A stretch of DNA of 64,000 nucleotides from Osedax fenrisi (GCA_964019155.1 OZ025240.1:34184007-34248006); one strand, 5' to 3'; shown: positions 13,107 to 36,853, numbered from the stretch's first letter. Program-made: numbers and translations. The notes: generated by a model not told the origin, from the sequence alone.

Positions 13107-14063
13107 CTATTGTGAATGTGAATGCATTAGTAAAAATAAGGCAGTACTAATTTAGTATTGACTTATATATATATTCTTGCATGCACTGAAATGTAATAGT
13201 CTATGAGACGCGTATAGCGCCCGTCTCATAAATCGTATTATATACGTTTTTTTTGCAACTTCGCAGATACCCCGTATATATATCATAAATATATCTGTAA
13301 TATAAAGCCATTAATGTATTTTTTACTCAAACTATCGTTAGCAATGTGATGTCATAGATCCTAAACTAAAAATTATCTCTTAATATTAAAATTTATCTCC
13401 TTATAAAATACGATAATTGAAGAAATTATAAAATTGTAGTTTATTAATTTAATAGAAAATATTTTGCAAAACAAAAATATATCACATCCTAACCACTCAA
13501 CATGATCAGGATTAAGTTATTTTCATAGAGGTATATTCTATCATTACAATTAATATAATAATTCTATAAGTAAGTAATAGGAATCACTGATACAAATTGA
13601 AATAAATTGTATACAATGCTTATAAATGCACATAAATATTAATGCATTGAAATGATTCTCTTATTTATGTCAACAGTGAAATGAATCATTTGATTATTAC
13701 ATCAAACTAATAATGAAAACCCACTTTTATAAAAAATAGAATTTATAACAACAAGTTTCCATTTTGTACTTATTAAGTTAACATGTTGGATACAAATATA
13801 ATATAGTTATTCCGTTAAATATATCAACTAATGTAGGTGGCATAGTGCATCGATCGCTTTTTGCCGAAGTGACTTATTTGTTCTACAGAAAATACTGTAT
13901 ATAATACTTCTAATTCATAATAGATAACGTACTATATATCTGACGGCGTTAACCTATCAACAGGGCGGACATATGCCCTACTTTATAGCCTGTTTTAGTT
14001 AGACATGCTTAGAGTGCGTTGAGTGACAGTTCATGGTAGCCACCTTAACTATACGACGCGTAA
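12725..14063. other. Upstream region of the ankyrin gene
   Basis: AT-rich DNA with (TA)n at 13070-13100. GC content rises at 13840-14063 just before the proposed first coding exon. That stretch could hold the promoter and 5' UTR, but no core promoter motif stands out. Confidence 0.4.
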
Positions 14064-23273
<9,210 letters not shown>

Positions 23274-23715
23274 ATATCATTTTAATCATCGTATATATAT
23301 ATTCTGCTAACTTAGATAACAATTATTAGAAAAAAATTAAAATAATTTGTATCTATCCATCATCATAGTTTACATGAACATATCTTATATCTAATAATTT
23401 AACTTTATATCTATATACTTTTTTATTATTCAGTTGCTTATCGAATACTAATTATATTAACATGTGAATCGATACTTATCAATTCAATATTTTAATGGCC
23501 AAAAGTAAATCTAGCTATCTCTTTATTAGATGATGTATTATAACTTACATAAATTTACAGCTATATACAAATGTATCAGCAAATACCAATGATGAATGAA
23601 AGAGCCGGGGGGTAACCTTTAATCAGGGGTAATCACAGTATAACCTATAGTAGTATTTATATTATTTAATATTGTTTTTAAATATAGATATAGTTACCCT
23701 TGATTCTATAATAAT

Positions 23716-23770
<55 letters not shown>

Positions 23771-24864
23771 TATTAATTATCAATATTATAATAGGCCATG
23801 TCTTTGGCATAAATATTATTTTATAAATTTAATATATTCATTATAGCATTCCATTTCATTATTTGTTAACGTTATTAGTTTGTATCCATTAGTTGATTAA
23901 ACGGAAGCCTTTATTAACATTGATATTGAATACCAAGTATATATATCATAATATATATATATATATTAAACGTATTATTATTTATCATATATTATATCTA
24001 TACTAGTAGTATCATAGTGGTTTCGTAAGAGTTACTTTATAAGTTCACCAATATACAAATTGTTAATGCCTTTACTCTTATACTATCAAGAATTTGTTAT
24101 TTAGCTTGTATAATGTTATTGAAATATATTATATATGAAAAAAAAATTAAACTAAAGTAATGTTTTAATGACATTATTATTTAAATAAAATATATTTATA
24201 GATATTTTTGTAAATAATATATATATTTTATAAATATAATAATAATGAAATACTAATTATTATAAATAATATAAATTCATTTACGAATTAATTGAATACA
24301 TGGTAAAAACGGAAAAATAGTATATTATTATAATAAATGAATATAGAACAAAATTAATGATCATTTATTGATTTTAATATGACCAAATGAAATTTATAAA
24401 AGATACAATATAGTTTTCTTTTGAGGTGAAATAATTCATTGACACCCTTAAGGCCCTTAAGACCCTTAAGGCCCTATCATAGTGTACCCACTGATCAGAC
24501 CACATTCTCCAGATGTTTTCAAAATACAATATATATAGATATAGGAAAATATATTTCTATTCAGAATACTTGTCATGATGGAACTATTATCTGTATTGAG
24601 TCACTTTTTTTTATAGTATACACATTATATAGAACAACAGTAGTACAATAGAAAATTCATAATATATATATCATTATATACATATATTTATACATATATA
24701 TAATAAATGAATATAGAACGAAATTATATACACACCAATGACAACATACACACCTAGAGTGAAAATATTGATCACTGAGTAATATGCATTTGAAATTTCA
24801 TAGCATAATATTTGTAATAATTATTTCTTAACTTTTATAAACTTATTTATTATCTATCACATTA
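23274..24864. other. AT-rich DNA downstream of the ankyrin gene
   Basis: Contains (AT)n at 23722-23770 and a short CCCTTAAGG-type repeat at 24447-24472. I see no coding exon or RNA. A 70-codon frame at 24439 has no coding character. Confidence 0.45.
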
Positions 24865-25176
24865 AATTTATACTTTACTTTACTTTCGTCGAGCTCTCGC
24901 TCGACCCAATTTTGACAGTTTCTTCCATTTACCACGATCCATCATCACAGAACGAATCTCATCGATACTCTCAAGGTCAGTTTTAAGTTTTAGAGCATCT
25001 ACAAATGTAAGCTGCTGACGTCCTCTTCTTCTCATTCCTCGTGTAGGCGTCCATAGAACTAGATTATGGGCCATCTCTTCTTTGTGACGTACACAGTGTC
25101 CAGCAAGATTCAGCATTCTTTCAGAGATTATATCTGTTACTTTAGGTAAACCATTATACAGTTTTTCGTTGTTCAT
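24865..25176 (-). mobile_element. 3' end of a non-LTR retrotransposon (LVLW family)
   Basis: The minus-strand frame reads ERMLNLAGHCVRHKEEMAHN then LVLWTPTRGMRRRGRQQLTF and EIRSVMMDRGKWKKL. This is the C-terminal tail of a LINE polyprotein common in invertebrates (AGHC-RH ... LVLW-P-G-R-RGR). It is followed by a short AAAGTAAAGTA tail, so the fragment is the genuine 3' end and the rest was lost by 5' truncation. The same tail occurs near 42070-42200 and at 52150-52345. Confidence 0.8.
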
Positions 25177-25199
25177 TTTACTTTTCCATGAGATTACAT

Positions 25200-26770
25200 T
25201 TATAAATGACTATAATGATGTGTATAATATATAATAGTATCTATATAATGTAATATAATAAATATAACTATATTCATATCATATAAAAATGTATATATAA
25301 ATTAAAAATATTTCTACTTTTTTATATATAGTATGAGTCATAAAAACATGATTTTATGTGATTTATATGTGGTTTATGGATGCAAATTTTTCATAGATAC
25401 TAAATTACAAAAGTAAATGATAGTTTTATGGAATAATATTTTTATATTATTTTTATGATATCTAACCATTTATACACTGCGACAGGGCCTTAAATTGTAT
25501 TATCTTTCCTATATTTTCTTGTCTTTGAATGTTTTTTCTCTTCATATATTATCTCACTTGATTATAATAGAATTTCAGATTTTTACTCTTCATGTTTTAA
25601 ATATACTAGATATTTGAAAGATGTTTCCATTACACCAAGTTAATAATTAATAAATATTCGTTACAATATCCATCTATAACTAGTTATAAACTACCTCATA
25701 TAAGGTATGTATTCGTATATTGCTTTCAGTATACAAGAATATGTTACAAATGAATAACTGCGACTAATAACTGTTATGGTATATTAAGATTATGATTAGA
25801 ATAACCTATTAATGGGTTAATATAGTTATGACAGCGAATAGTGGTATACAATTGATAGTTATATTTAACTATTTTTATATATTCGTTAAAAATTACATTA
25901 CACAATGTTTAATATAGTGTAATATAAAAAAGTTAAAAGTTAACAATTTTGTAAAAATGATTACAATTTTATCCATTATGATTAGTTTTATAAAAGTTAT
26001 TTAAAAGTATATATATATATATACTGTTAATATATATATATATATTGTTAGGAGTCACATCACCTTTACAAGTATACATGTAAAACATATGGAAATGGCT
26101 ATTTCTTGTATAACAGGGGCACAAGCACACATTTTAAAGACCGTAATATTATTTGCTACCCATATCATTTCTATCGTTGAGAACTAGCATCGCAACTTCA
26201 TGTTTAAACACACAATATATATGCAACTTTGTATATGTTATGTATATATATATATATTAGAAAATACGTACTAATCTATAAGAAGTTTGAATGTATCATT
26301 GATCATATCGTGTTTTTGATCTTTTACTAACTTCTTAAATGAAATATTTCTTTTAACAACGAGCTTTTGTATATATCATGTATAAGCGAGATAGATAGAT
26401 TATAAGTTTCGGCAATATAAGCATTCAAAGTAGTAGTAGTAGTAGCTTATATCTGAAACATATGTTCACTTTCAGCAACGATCACAGTAATCGTCTCCGG
26501 GTAGTGTTCTACGTTATATTTATTTAATGGAGATTTATTTATCATAATATGCTGTTATATACTCTGCATTTAATGCGGTTAGATTGATGAATCTAAACAA
26601 CTCTGCATCGTAGTAATCCGAATACCTTTTTTAAGGTGATATGTAATATTAAAGACGTGAATACATATTAATAATATGATATTTTATTTACCATATTACT
26701 ATGGATAGAAATTCTACGCGAGAAGTTTTCTTAGTTTAGTAACATTTAATAATAAAATACTTAGAATCGT
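25200..26770. other. AT-rich DNA
   Basis: No convincing gene. There is a short (TAG)n tract near 26430. A 25 bp stretch at 26478-26502 with good splice signals on both sides could be a microexon, but it has no support beyond that. Confidence 0.4.
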
Positions 26771-26802
26771 TTAATTCCTTAATAAAAGTTTCTTCTACTA
26801 GC

Positions 26803-27125
26803 CTATATTATGTTAATAATAGTAATTATTTGTATATTTGGAGATGTATATGAATATATTCTTTTAACTATTTCGACGACATTTGGATCTATTTCTTTAG
26901 TATAAATAAGTATAATATTCAGGAAGCCTTCATTTTGGTCTTCGCCATTGAAAGGTAATTCATCGATGATGGTTAATTGCATTGATTTTAAGTAGTATAT
27001 GCTCTTATACCATTCTAATGTTAATGATATTTTGCGAGATGATAGTGTTATTGATTCTACTTTTATAGTCATTCCAGTATTCCATGCCTTTGCACTTAGA
27101 TAAATAGAACTTGCAGTATGTTTTG
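26803..27125 (-). CDS. Unrecognised open frame, about 108 codons
   Basis: An open minus-strand frame runs from about 27135 to the stop at 26803. It reads AKHTASSIYLSAKAWNTGMT and later TIIDELPFNGEDQNEGFLNI with VVEIVKRIYSYTSP. The composition is balanced and not microsatellite-derived, and it is longer than expected by chance in this DNA. I do not recognise a family. No splice partners were found, so it could be an exon, a decayed transposon segment or chance. Confidence 0.3.
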
Positions 27126-27552
27126 CTTTTATTTGTTACATCGCAAACTTCCCAATCATTGAAACCACATGGTTTACGTAATTACATACTAAGAAAGTGG
27201 TATGGTTTACAAAATGGAAACAAAATAAATTGCTTTTATTATATAATATAGAAATAAACTAATCATACTTTATATATGATATTGATATAATATTAATATT
27301 TATTAATTACTAATTACAATTACCTATATATAATTACTTACCTAGATTATATCAATCATTGTTTAAAGTGAAATTATTGCCTACCGTGCTTAGCCTATTT
27401 TAACTAATATCTTTCCGAGTGCACAGTCATCTCCATGATCCGATGGAAGATATTTAAAATATCGCTTAAATAACTTATTTTTTCTTATTTTGTTTAATTC
27501 TATTGTTTGGCTAAATATCTGAATATATTGATGATTATAACTGATAACTGAA

Positions 27553-28880
27553 GTAGGAGAAAGTAACCTAATACGGATACTTTAACAATACATGGTCTTA
27601 ACATTTTATGACTTATTATTTTTATTCAAAAATTACAATATATTAATATTATATAATTAGGATTAGGATTAGGATTATTCCTACCTATAGATATTATTAT
27701 TCAATAGATAACTGGGGTATCCATATTCGGTACCCATTTCCTAATACTGACACTCTGTGTTATAATACGGACACCATATATACCACTAGATAAACTATAT
27801 ATTATTGATGAACCAATCAGAAAAATTACAATTAGGTTACACATTATTTATAATTAATTTTTATAAACAATTCATTCTAATTTAATTAGTTAATAATCTA
27901 TTTATTTTTATTATTTAATTATTTAATAATATAAGTTAAGGGATCAACAGAACATTACGATCAACGGACAAATTAGACGAACATCGATGTCCGTTTATTC
28001 ATAGAGACGAACAAATAAATGGACATCGATGTCCGTTTATCGTAAATTAAATTGTATATACTATAATGTTTATATATATTTATAGATGTTCGTTTATCGT
28101 AAATTAAATGTTATATACTATAATGTTTATATATTTATAGATGTTCGTTTATCGTAAAGTTAATCTTACATACTTATAGATGTTCGTTGATCATAAATTA
28201 AATGTTATATACTATAATGTTTATATATTTATAGATGTTCGTTTATGAATATTTAAAGATTATAGTATATAACATTTAATTTACGATAAACGAACATCTA
28301 TAAGTATGTAAGATTAACTTTACGATAAACGAACATCTATAAATATATAAACATTATAGTATATAACATTTAATTTACGATAAACGGACATCTATAAATA
28401 TATATAAACATTATAGTATATACAATTTAATTTACGATAAAAGGACATCGATGTCCGTTTATTTGTTCGTCTCTATGAATAAACGGACATCGATGTTCGT
28501 CTAATTTGTCCGTTGATCGTAATGTTCTGTTGATCCAAGTTAAGTATCTAAATAATACATTTTTAAAATTTAGCTTCATTGGTTGTCCTATCAATATTAT
28601 CCGGAATATTATAACGCACGTAATTTTTATGAAATTCAGAATAGTTACCAAGCTGCCCGCTGATTGGTTATAGGGTGTCCTTATTAATACCATAGGATTA
28701 ATACATCTAGAGTATCTCTATTAGGGACTTATATGACCTCTAGATAAATGCTTAATGAATATTTGATAACAAATATAGAAATTATATATATAATTTTTAG
28801 AATGCTTTATTTTTTAATAATATAGTGTTATATTTTATATCGGTACATTCTTGAGAAGGTTTTAAGTTGAAATTTTAACT
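27553..28880. mobile_element. GTCCGTATT-family element, copy B, interrupted by a MITE
   Basis: The left end GAGAAAGTAACCTAATACGG matches copies at 61290-62191 and 63290-64000. The body carries the family motif (GTGTCC-TATTA) and a shared ACATTCTTGAGAAGGTTTTA segment near 28845. A 596 bp foldback MITE lies inside it at 27941-28536. The far end is lost near 28880 in unrelated sequence. No coding capacity is seen. Confidence 0.65.
27933..28544. mobile_element. Foldback MITE with 8 bp TSD, nested
   Basis: The element 27941-28536 begins GGATCAACAGAACATTACG and ends with its exact inverse. AAGTTAAG flanks it at 27933-27940 and 28537-28544. The two arms are almost perfect inverted copies of about 290 bp. 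Each arm is built from smaller units around GATGTTCGTTTATCGTAAA and ACATCGATGTCCGTTTAT. An 8 bp target duplication fits hAT-like or Merlin-like transposases. It splits copy B of the GTCCGTATT family, so it is the younger insertion. Confidence 0.88.
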
Positions 28881-29816
28881 AAAGGGTTTCGAACCCTTTA
28901 GTTATACCAAAGCCCGGGCTTTGGTTATACCTATAGTTTTAGAGAAAATTTTTTGTTTAATATATTAGTTAATATATAATTAAAACCAAATATATTTTTG
29001 ATATTTTATGTTTTTGTAAATATTTAAATCATATTTTGTAAGTAAAATTAATCAATATATACTTTATAAGGTAAAAATATTTTTCTATATTTACAAATTA
29101 TTAATTTTATATGCAAATATATATTTTATTTTAAATTGTCTTTTTTTATAACAGTATAATTTCACATATAAATATTATTTGAAAGGCAATTATTTCTTGT
29201 CTGGCACGGATGTTATGTTTAATATATTATGTTCGCTAAAATGAGAATAGAGTTGACTTGTTATCAGGGAACGTGTACAGCTTAAATTACAATTAATTTA
29301 CAGCATTACATTAATGCTGTATTTGTTATGCTTATATTATTACATGCTTATATTTATGAAAATAATTATTTATAATATATATATATATATATCATAGCTA
29401 TTTGAATTATGTAATTTAATTTGAGATAAATTGTATTCACCAATATATTAAAACCATTTAGTTAATTTAATATCAAAAACCTTTAGTTCAAATAAGTTAA
29501 AAACCCTTTAGTTAATAAAATTTAAATAACCTTTAGTTCAAATAAAACCCTTCATGTTTCACTAAAGCTTTTACTAAAGGGTCGAAAACCCTTCACTCAC
29601 AGGACCACTAAATAATTGAAATTAAAAAGATTTTCTATCAGTTCTAATTTTTTTCTGATAAATTTATGTTTTCTGCCATAAATAAACAATTGTTTAATGT
29701 TATTAGTTAGAGTATTTTTAATATAGAATAGTAGGTTATTTAGTACCTATATTTAAAAATAAATTACTAAACAAATATATACAAGGTAAAGCCGGGTATC
29801 ACGCCGCACCCAACTG

Positions 29817-29850
<34 letters not shown>

Positions 29851-29860
29851 ATAGTGGCTA
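28881..29860. repeat. AT-rich DNA with CCTTTAGTT repeats
   Basis: 28880-28935 has inverted short motifs around AAAGGGTTTCGAACCCTTTA. 29445-29600 repeats ACCCTTTAGTT-type units. These look like ends of a further decayed element. No gene is seen. Confidence 0.4.
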
Positions 29861-30082
29861 TGTCTACGTATTAATGTTATGAATGAAGTCAATACTGTTC
29901 GTGTTTCTAATATAACTTTATTAGAAACTAAATCTTCGCCATGTGGTTACCGATACGAGGTAATTGTGCGTGCTATCGCTATCAACGCGGAATCGAAAAG
30001 GCTCACCGTACCTTTCAGAACGCCCGCCACACCCGCCAAAGGGGCGTTCCAATCATTAATTAGTACCAATAATAATACGTGA
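29860..30082 (+). CDS. Possible fibronectin type III terminal exon
   Basis: An open plus frame from about 29858 to the TGA at 30080-30082 reads NTVRVSNITLLETKSSPCGY then RYEVIVRAIAINAESKR and LTVPFRTPATPAKG. The Y-YEV-VRA-NA spacing is typical of the last strands of a fibronectin type III domain. A possible acceptor TATAG precedes it at 29857, but the polypyrimidine tract is poor because (AT)n lies just upstream. An ATG at 29879 lies in the same frame. I found no upstream partner exon with certainty, so it may be the last exon of a gene whose other exons I missed, or a fragment. Confidence 0.35.
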
Positions 30083-30129
30083 TAATAATACAGTAGAGCT
30101 CCAGAAGCATGTCGTATCTTCCCAGCAGC

Positions 30130-30365
30130 AGCTCGTCGGTCGCAGTCGTCGTCGTGGTCGCAGTCGCAGTCGTCGTCGCAGGGTGAAGATCGGGATACGT
30201 GGTGGGGGACTACGTAGTGGGGGAATACGTGGTGGGGGACTACGTGGTGGGGGACTACGGGGGGGGGAATACGTCGCAGGGTGAATATCGGGATACGTGG
30301 TGGGGGACTACGTAGTGGGGGAATACGTGGTGGGGGACTACGTAGTGGGGGAAATACGTGGGGGA
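30130..30365. repeat. GC-rich minisatellite (TACGTGGTGGGGGAC)
   Basis: A short (GTC)n-like tract at 30140-30180 leads into tandem 15-16 bp units TACGTGGTGGGGGAC/AATACGTAGTGGGGG with a larger repeat of about 104 bp. Pro/Arg-rich and Gly-rich open frames over it are repeat translations. Confidence 0.9.
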
Positions 30366-30545
30366 AGTTATACACAACATCTCGACAAACACTGACAATA
30401 TCACTCGCGCCATTATATATTATATATATGTTAGGTAACATCCATTCTCACAATCATACTGCCTTAATACCCTACCGCGCCGCCAATCTAATATAACTCA
30501 TTTGAACACACATTCATACAAAGTACACTACATTACATATATATA

Positions 30546-31017
30546 TACAGCCAACTAAAATGTAATGTAACTCCCGATAAGTCGGACTCGCAAGGGACCG
30601 GGAAAAGTGTCCGACTTAGCGAGATGTCCGACTTATCCGAGATTAAGAATATCGTGCAAATAAGACATGAAATGCGCAGCGTGAGTTAAATGGTTACCGA
30701 AATATGAAATTATGCAACAATCAGCAACATAAAATGTTGTATTCAATTATATTACTAAAATTATAATATTCATTATTTAAAGTAAACATTTCTGACAATT
30801 TATAAAAAGTCCGAATTATTCAGTATAAAAATCAATAAAATGACTATAATATGTGTCGGACTTATAGAAAAGTCCGACTTATCCAATCCAACTTATCCGA
30901 CTTATCCGATTAATTTAACATGGAACTAGATACAAATCCAACCAAACCAACTAAATGTATCCGATTTATCGATAAGTCCGATTTATCCGTAGTCCGACTT
31001 ACCGAGAGTTGACTGTA
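30546..31017. mobile_element. pogo/Tigger-like MITE, copy 1
   Basis: Starts TA-CAG near 30548 and ends GAGAGTTGACTG-TA at 31015. The interior has several GTCCGACTTATC motifs in both orientations. It is a close copy of 59187-59606, but its left end has a short insertion between CAGCCAACT and CTCCCGATAAGTC. No transposase is present. Confidence 0.8.
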
Positions 31018-31272
31018 TATATATATTCAGCCTATAGGCTAATCCTACTTTTGGTGTTAACAAATATATTAGCGCTATCGCGTAATGAAATAATACGGGT
31101 TAAACCGAAACTTAACGCACATTTAACTGAGGGTTCATCCCTCCTAACCTAGCTTGATATCATAGATTTTGAGAAGCAACCTATAGGTTGTAGAAAGTAT
31201 ACTTTCTTTGGGAAAATCGTTGTTGATACTTTACTTTAAATTAATTAAATCCATCTTTAACTTATATTTGAG

Positions 31273-31307
<35 letters not shown>

Positions 31308-31343
31308 CATATATATTAGGTATAATATAATATACTTATATTA

Positions 31344-31381
<38 letters not shown>

Positions 31382-31589
31382 AGTATAACCTACATAATAT
31401 GTTCTAATGATTAATCATTTTTTATATTTTGAGATTGTTAATACTAACATGATAGGCTATAGCCTATATATAGACTACTAAATCAGATTATATAAATGTG
31501 TATAATATATTTATAGTAATATAATGTTAATAAATAAATAAATTATGTAATAATATATATATATATATAATGTATTATTAATTTAACTA

Positions 31590-31629
<40 letters not shown>

Positions 31630-31699
31630 GTGAAGGCCAAGTTTAAATACTATTAACAATAAATTGTTTATATAACCTATTATTATACGACAGTTTAGA
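31018..31699. repeat. AT-rich DNA with three (AT)n tracts
   Basis: (AT)n at 31275-31306, 31348-31379 and 31594-31627. No gene. Confidence 0.6.
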
Positions 31700-32559
31700 T
31701 TATAGGATCGCATTAGCTTAAATAAACACACACACTCGCACACACAGCGCACACACACCGCACACACGTAAACAGCGCGCTGTTATTGTTACGTAACCAG
31801 TTCTAGGTGCTTCGCGTATCGTGACGTCATCGCGGCACACAGTAGCCGAGGGTAGTCGAGCGGGCGGACTATAGTCATTGTATACAATGCGCAGCCGCGA
31901 CCGCCGTCGTGCCTAATTAGATTACCACCGCTGGGATCCCATTATTACGCCTATCCGGTGACTGCCTATGACCGTATTACCGCCGATTGACCACTACTGT
32001 CCGGTGGAGTGCCGTTAATCGATGACTTACGGTCAGTGAGCGCGGGGGGGGGGATCGGCGCGATTGTTTGTCTCGTCGACACCTAATTACGCCCGAGTGG
32101 AGAGAGGTCCCCCGCACGCCGCACACCGATAGCCGCACACACACACGCACATACGAAGAGAGGCGCGCGTTATTATAATATATATATATATATATATATA
32201 GTTATTATATTACCAACACTAACACTCTAACAAACCCGTATCGTATATAATATATCCCGTACAGTGTAGTACACTGTAGTACAGTGTACACGTACCTATA
32301 TACCCTTGTATAGAGTTTACGACGCCGCCTAGACTTTATTAACCGTAATATAACTATCGACTAACGCAACAAAGCCCGTTAATGATAATCACGTTATGCT
32401 CGCAGTTCAACTATAGTGATCGTTTCGGAGTTAACTTGTTCACAGTTTTCATCGCATGTAGATGATCTTTAAGCGCAGGTTGACCTTTGATGAACTATGA
32501 CCGAGTTGACCACTGCGTACCGTCGGATACACGTTAATAGTGTCATGTGATACGCGATC
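31700..32559 (+). promoter_or_regulatory. GC-rich promoter and 5' UTR region of WDR38
   Basis: This is the most GC- and CpG-rich stretch in the window, ending at the WDR38 start codon. It includes a (CA)n-like ACACACAC segment, a perfect cAMP-response palindrome TGACGTCA at 31822-31829, and a palindromic GTTACGTAAC near 31788. No TATA box is well placed and the transcription start is unknown. The promoter role is inferred from composition and from position before exon 1. Confidence 0.55.
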
Positions 32560-32635
32560 ATGGAACCTATTCTATCAGTACAACTTAAACATTTCTACGG
32601 CAATTCAGACCAGGTTGTTATATATATCATCATAG

Positions 32636-32680
<45 letters not shown>

Positions 32681-33756
32681 ATTTTGTTTTATATATTAGT
32701 CATCTATTAGATTGGAAGTTAAAATAAAATAATAGTATTTAAAACTTAAATAGTTTATATATATACATGTATACCAACATATAATTAATAAATATTATCG
32801 TCATATAAATGTGTTTAATACATATATTATATAGAGTTATAAGCTATAAAACTATACTTAAAATAGAAACACACTAAACATATGTTAGGCCATAATATAC
32901 ATAATACATATTATTAAGTATATAATAGTATAATAGTATAGTATATATTTTATATACGTACTCATATTATATACAATCTAATTATTTTTCCGAAATTTAT
33001 TAAATTTTAAAATTATTCTTATCACATACAACTATAGTGTACACAATCAAGTAAGCGTATATTAATATAAGCAATTATTAATAACTTAAATAACTTATTA
33101 TAATAAACATATATGGGAGAGTACTTGAATACTGATACACTAACAATAAATAAATATAACTTTATTATTTCTCAATTAAATATTTCCAAATTTTATTTTG
33201 AAATATTAAGTAGGTATACATACATATAATAGCTATTTTAAATTTTAATTTAGTTTGTTTAACTCTGAGATAATAGGGGTGTCGATATTATGTGAAATTA
33301 GGGTGAAAATGTATGAAAACCTATTTTTCTTAGGTACAAGTTTATAACTTTGTAACAAATTATTAAAAATATAAAATCTTTTAGGCACTTTGTACAATAT
33401 AATTAGATCTATAAGATTTATTTTAAATATTAAAAATAGCTACATTTTTAAATGATTGAGAATCGATATTGAACTTCAAAAATTACATACATTTAGTTGT
33501 TTGAGTTGTAACGACAAAATAAGGTTTTTGTTTATATATAATTATAATTAAAAAAAATATAAATATTAAAAGAAAATTATACATATATGAATTATAATTA
33601 TATTGATTAACATTTTTTAATACACATACTTTAATTATATTTTGATTGGTATTATATTTTAGGAGATATCTAGGGTGTCGATATTATGTGCATATCGATA
33701 TTAGAGCACTCTCCCCTATGTATATGTATATGCGTATACGCACATACACACATACA

Positions 33757-33796
<40 letters not shown>

Positions 33797-34865
33797 TGCT
33801 GTATGCATGTAGCATATCCACATATATGTCATATATCGATGTGCCTATATCGATTAACGTGTTACATTTATATACTATACGATATTACTGAATATAATCA
33901 ATATATTTGCATACACACACACAATTGTTTGTGGCTTCACGATCGGTTGATTGCATAGCACGATTGAATTCTGCACCTAAAATAACTAGTAGCTTATAAT
34001 AGTACACACAAATATATGTATTACATATAGGTATATACACATACCTATATATGTTAATATTATTGTTATTATTAATTCTATTATATAATTTCGCGAGGTC
34101 TCTCGATAAATAAAGTATACAACTTTAACTGCATATTAACTGCGAACGGGAGTTATTGATAAGCTTTATTTGAATGCTGTTCGTAGCTCTAGTTACGACA
34201 CACCTAACTGTATACAATGTATACATTGTATACAATATATGTATACATTGTAGTTTTCAATTAACTACGTAGTTATCAAAGACCTCGTGAAGTTATATAA
34301 ATATAAAATACTAACATTAACAATAACAATACTAATGGACTAGTTTAAATGATGATACGTATGATGGAATGTGTCACTATTACCGCGTGTCGTTCATTGT
34401 ATAACACTCTACATATAGAATAGGAAACTACTAATTAAGAATGGAACACGAATAACAAGAAAATATGAGATAAATAGGAAATCAAATTCCGAATTATAAT
34501 TTATTTAACATTTCATTCATATGATATGACTCATATGGTGAGATATGTCTCATATTAAATAATACTTAACATATACTCTAGTTCTATGTGTCTAGCTCTA
34601 CGAGTCGAGTTTACGATATATGTGATTATATACAATATATGTGATGCTATAAATTCACCGAGCATGTTTATATTTAATATCAAAAATAAATCGTATAACC
34701 ATTAGGAAATGTAATTAATTTGTTCAATTGAGTCAGCTATTGCTAAATTAACCCTTTAATATTAAATAGTAAACAAATTTAATAAATATTACGTTCAATT
34801 CGATATATCGAACTTATAAGTTAAATATATCTAGAACTAGTTTTATGTGGTATATATATACCTAT

Positions 34866-34904
<39 letters not shown>

Positions 34905-35585
34905 TAGATCTAAATAATTAATCTATAAATCAATTCGAAGTTATATCGTTAATACATTAATTACGTCATCAGATTTTCTAACGTGTAATTAATTACGCAA
35001 GCGTATATCACTATAGAATAGGAAATACCTTCATGTATAATACACCTGTTATAGTAACAAGTTTGAGAGTGATGTACTGTAGCCTAATGGTTGATAATCT
35101 ATTACACAATATATTTACTTATATTGTTTGTGGTAATAGTATGTTATGGTATACCATACTATAGTATGTTATATATACTGTAAAAATATATTTTTTATTA
35201 TAGTAAATGGAATTAAATATAGTAAACCACATATGTCTCTATTTTCGATTGGTAATCGATTTAATAAATATAATTTACAAAATGTAATATATTTAATTTA
35301 TAAAATGCCTATATTAAAAAAATATTAATTTTATATTAAAAATACATATTATTATTTGACCACCATGACAAAACATGTAGTGAACCATAGTTAATTATTT
35401 ATATTCATTAATATACTAACGTAAATTAATAATAATCGCTGATAATATTTAGTTTTTATTTAGTTACAATTAAAACATACTTTGAAGTAGGAAATACGAG
35501 TTAACTAACTATAGAGTATAATCCTGACTAGAGTTTCTAGTTATGCAATTTGAATGCATAACTAACGAAATGTTGAATTAAGGTT

Positions 35586-35660
<75 letters not shown>

Positions 35661-36488
35661 AATATGGCTTATTAGGAACCTTTACAAAGTGAAGAAACTC
35701 CTCGTAAGTGCATGTAAACTATATAATAACAAATAAAACACAAAAACAAAAAACGAAAAAACTAATGGAACAATATGGAAAAAATAAGAACGAAATATAA
35801 AAGATAATAATAATATAATGAAATTAGATAGAGGATAGATATGACCTGAGCTAAGTATTGAATGATGTGGAAAATGTAATTGATCCTATAGTATCTATAG
35901 TATAGATAAATGGAGTACATTCAATATAGATGGGATAATGTATAAGAATAAGATTTTTTGGAATTTAAGGGAGGATAGCTATTGGATAACGATATATAGA
36001 GGAATGGTCAGATAGTATAATATTGAAATGGATCTCATGGATAATCTGATGATTTTTTTTATTGGGGCGATGGAGGAAGCATGAAGGTTATATAATAAAC
36101 AATAATAATACTCGAGGCGATAAATTACAAGTGAATTAATAATGACATCACATAGGGGAAGAGTAATATGTTTACGGATACATCGGATTGAAAATTACAT
36201 CTCGAGAAATGTTAGCAATATGGCTATAAAAGACAGATTATAGTCGGAAACGATACACATATCGAGGACTGACTTGGAAGGTGACATAATAATGTTAGCA
36301 AGGTAAAAGGAAAGGAATGATGGATAGATTATAGGTATATTGAGAAGGACAGTTGTTGATGTATTTAGTAGAAGATTTTCTAAGAGGAGACAGTGTTTAA
36401 TAGAGAATTAACATGCAATTAGTTGAGAATTATAATTGATATATCTGGAGTGGATATAGCGAGGAAGGAGAAGAGTTTGATATAGTTA

Positions 36489-36527
<39 letters not shown>

Positions 36528-36805
36528 TTATATATGATAGAAAACACAAGTAGATTGAGATATAATATACCTTATATGTGCTATATACATGGAGAATAGA
36601 AGTTGACCTAGGAAGGAACCATGTGGTACACCATAGAGTTGAGTGCGGGGGTCAAAATAGAAATCACATAATTTAACAGAAGATGATCTGTTTAAGATGT
36701 ATGAGGTGAGCCATTGAAGGGCATTAATGTCAATCATCTCAAGTCTAGAGGTAAGAATATCGTGGCGATGAGTCAAATTAGAAGACAGATCAATATCACC
36801 CATAT

Positions 36806-36853
<48 letters not shown>

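Noticed and set aside
26478..27435. Continuation of the ankyrin gene through a 25 bp microexon and a short exon at 27407
   Set aside because: Phases can be made to fit, but such short stretches with AG/GT borders are frequent by chance here and the residues show no family signal.
27655..27680. Telomere-like TTAGGATTAGGATTAGGATT
   Set aside because: Only about three units and not TTAGGG. It lies within copy B of a transposon family.
29947..30496. Pro/Arg-rich and Gly-rich frames suggesting a structural protein
   Set aside because: They cover the TACGTGGTGGGGGAC minisatellite and have no splice context.
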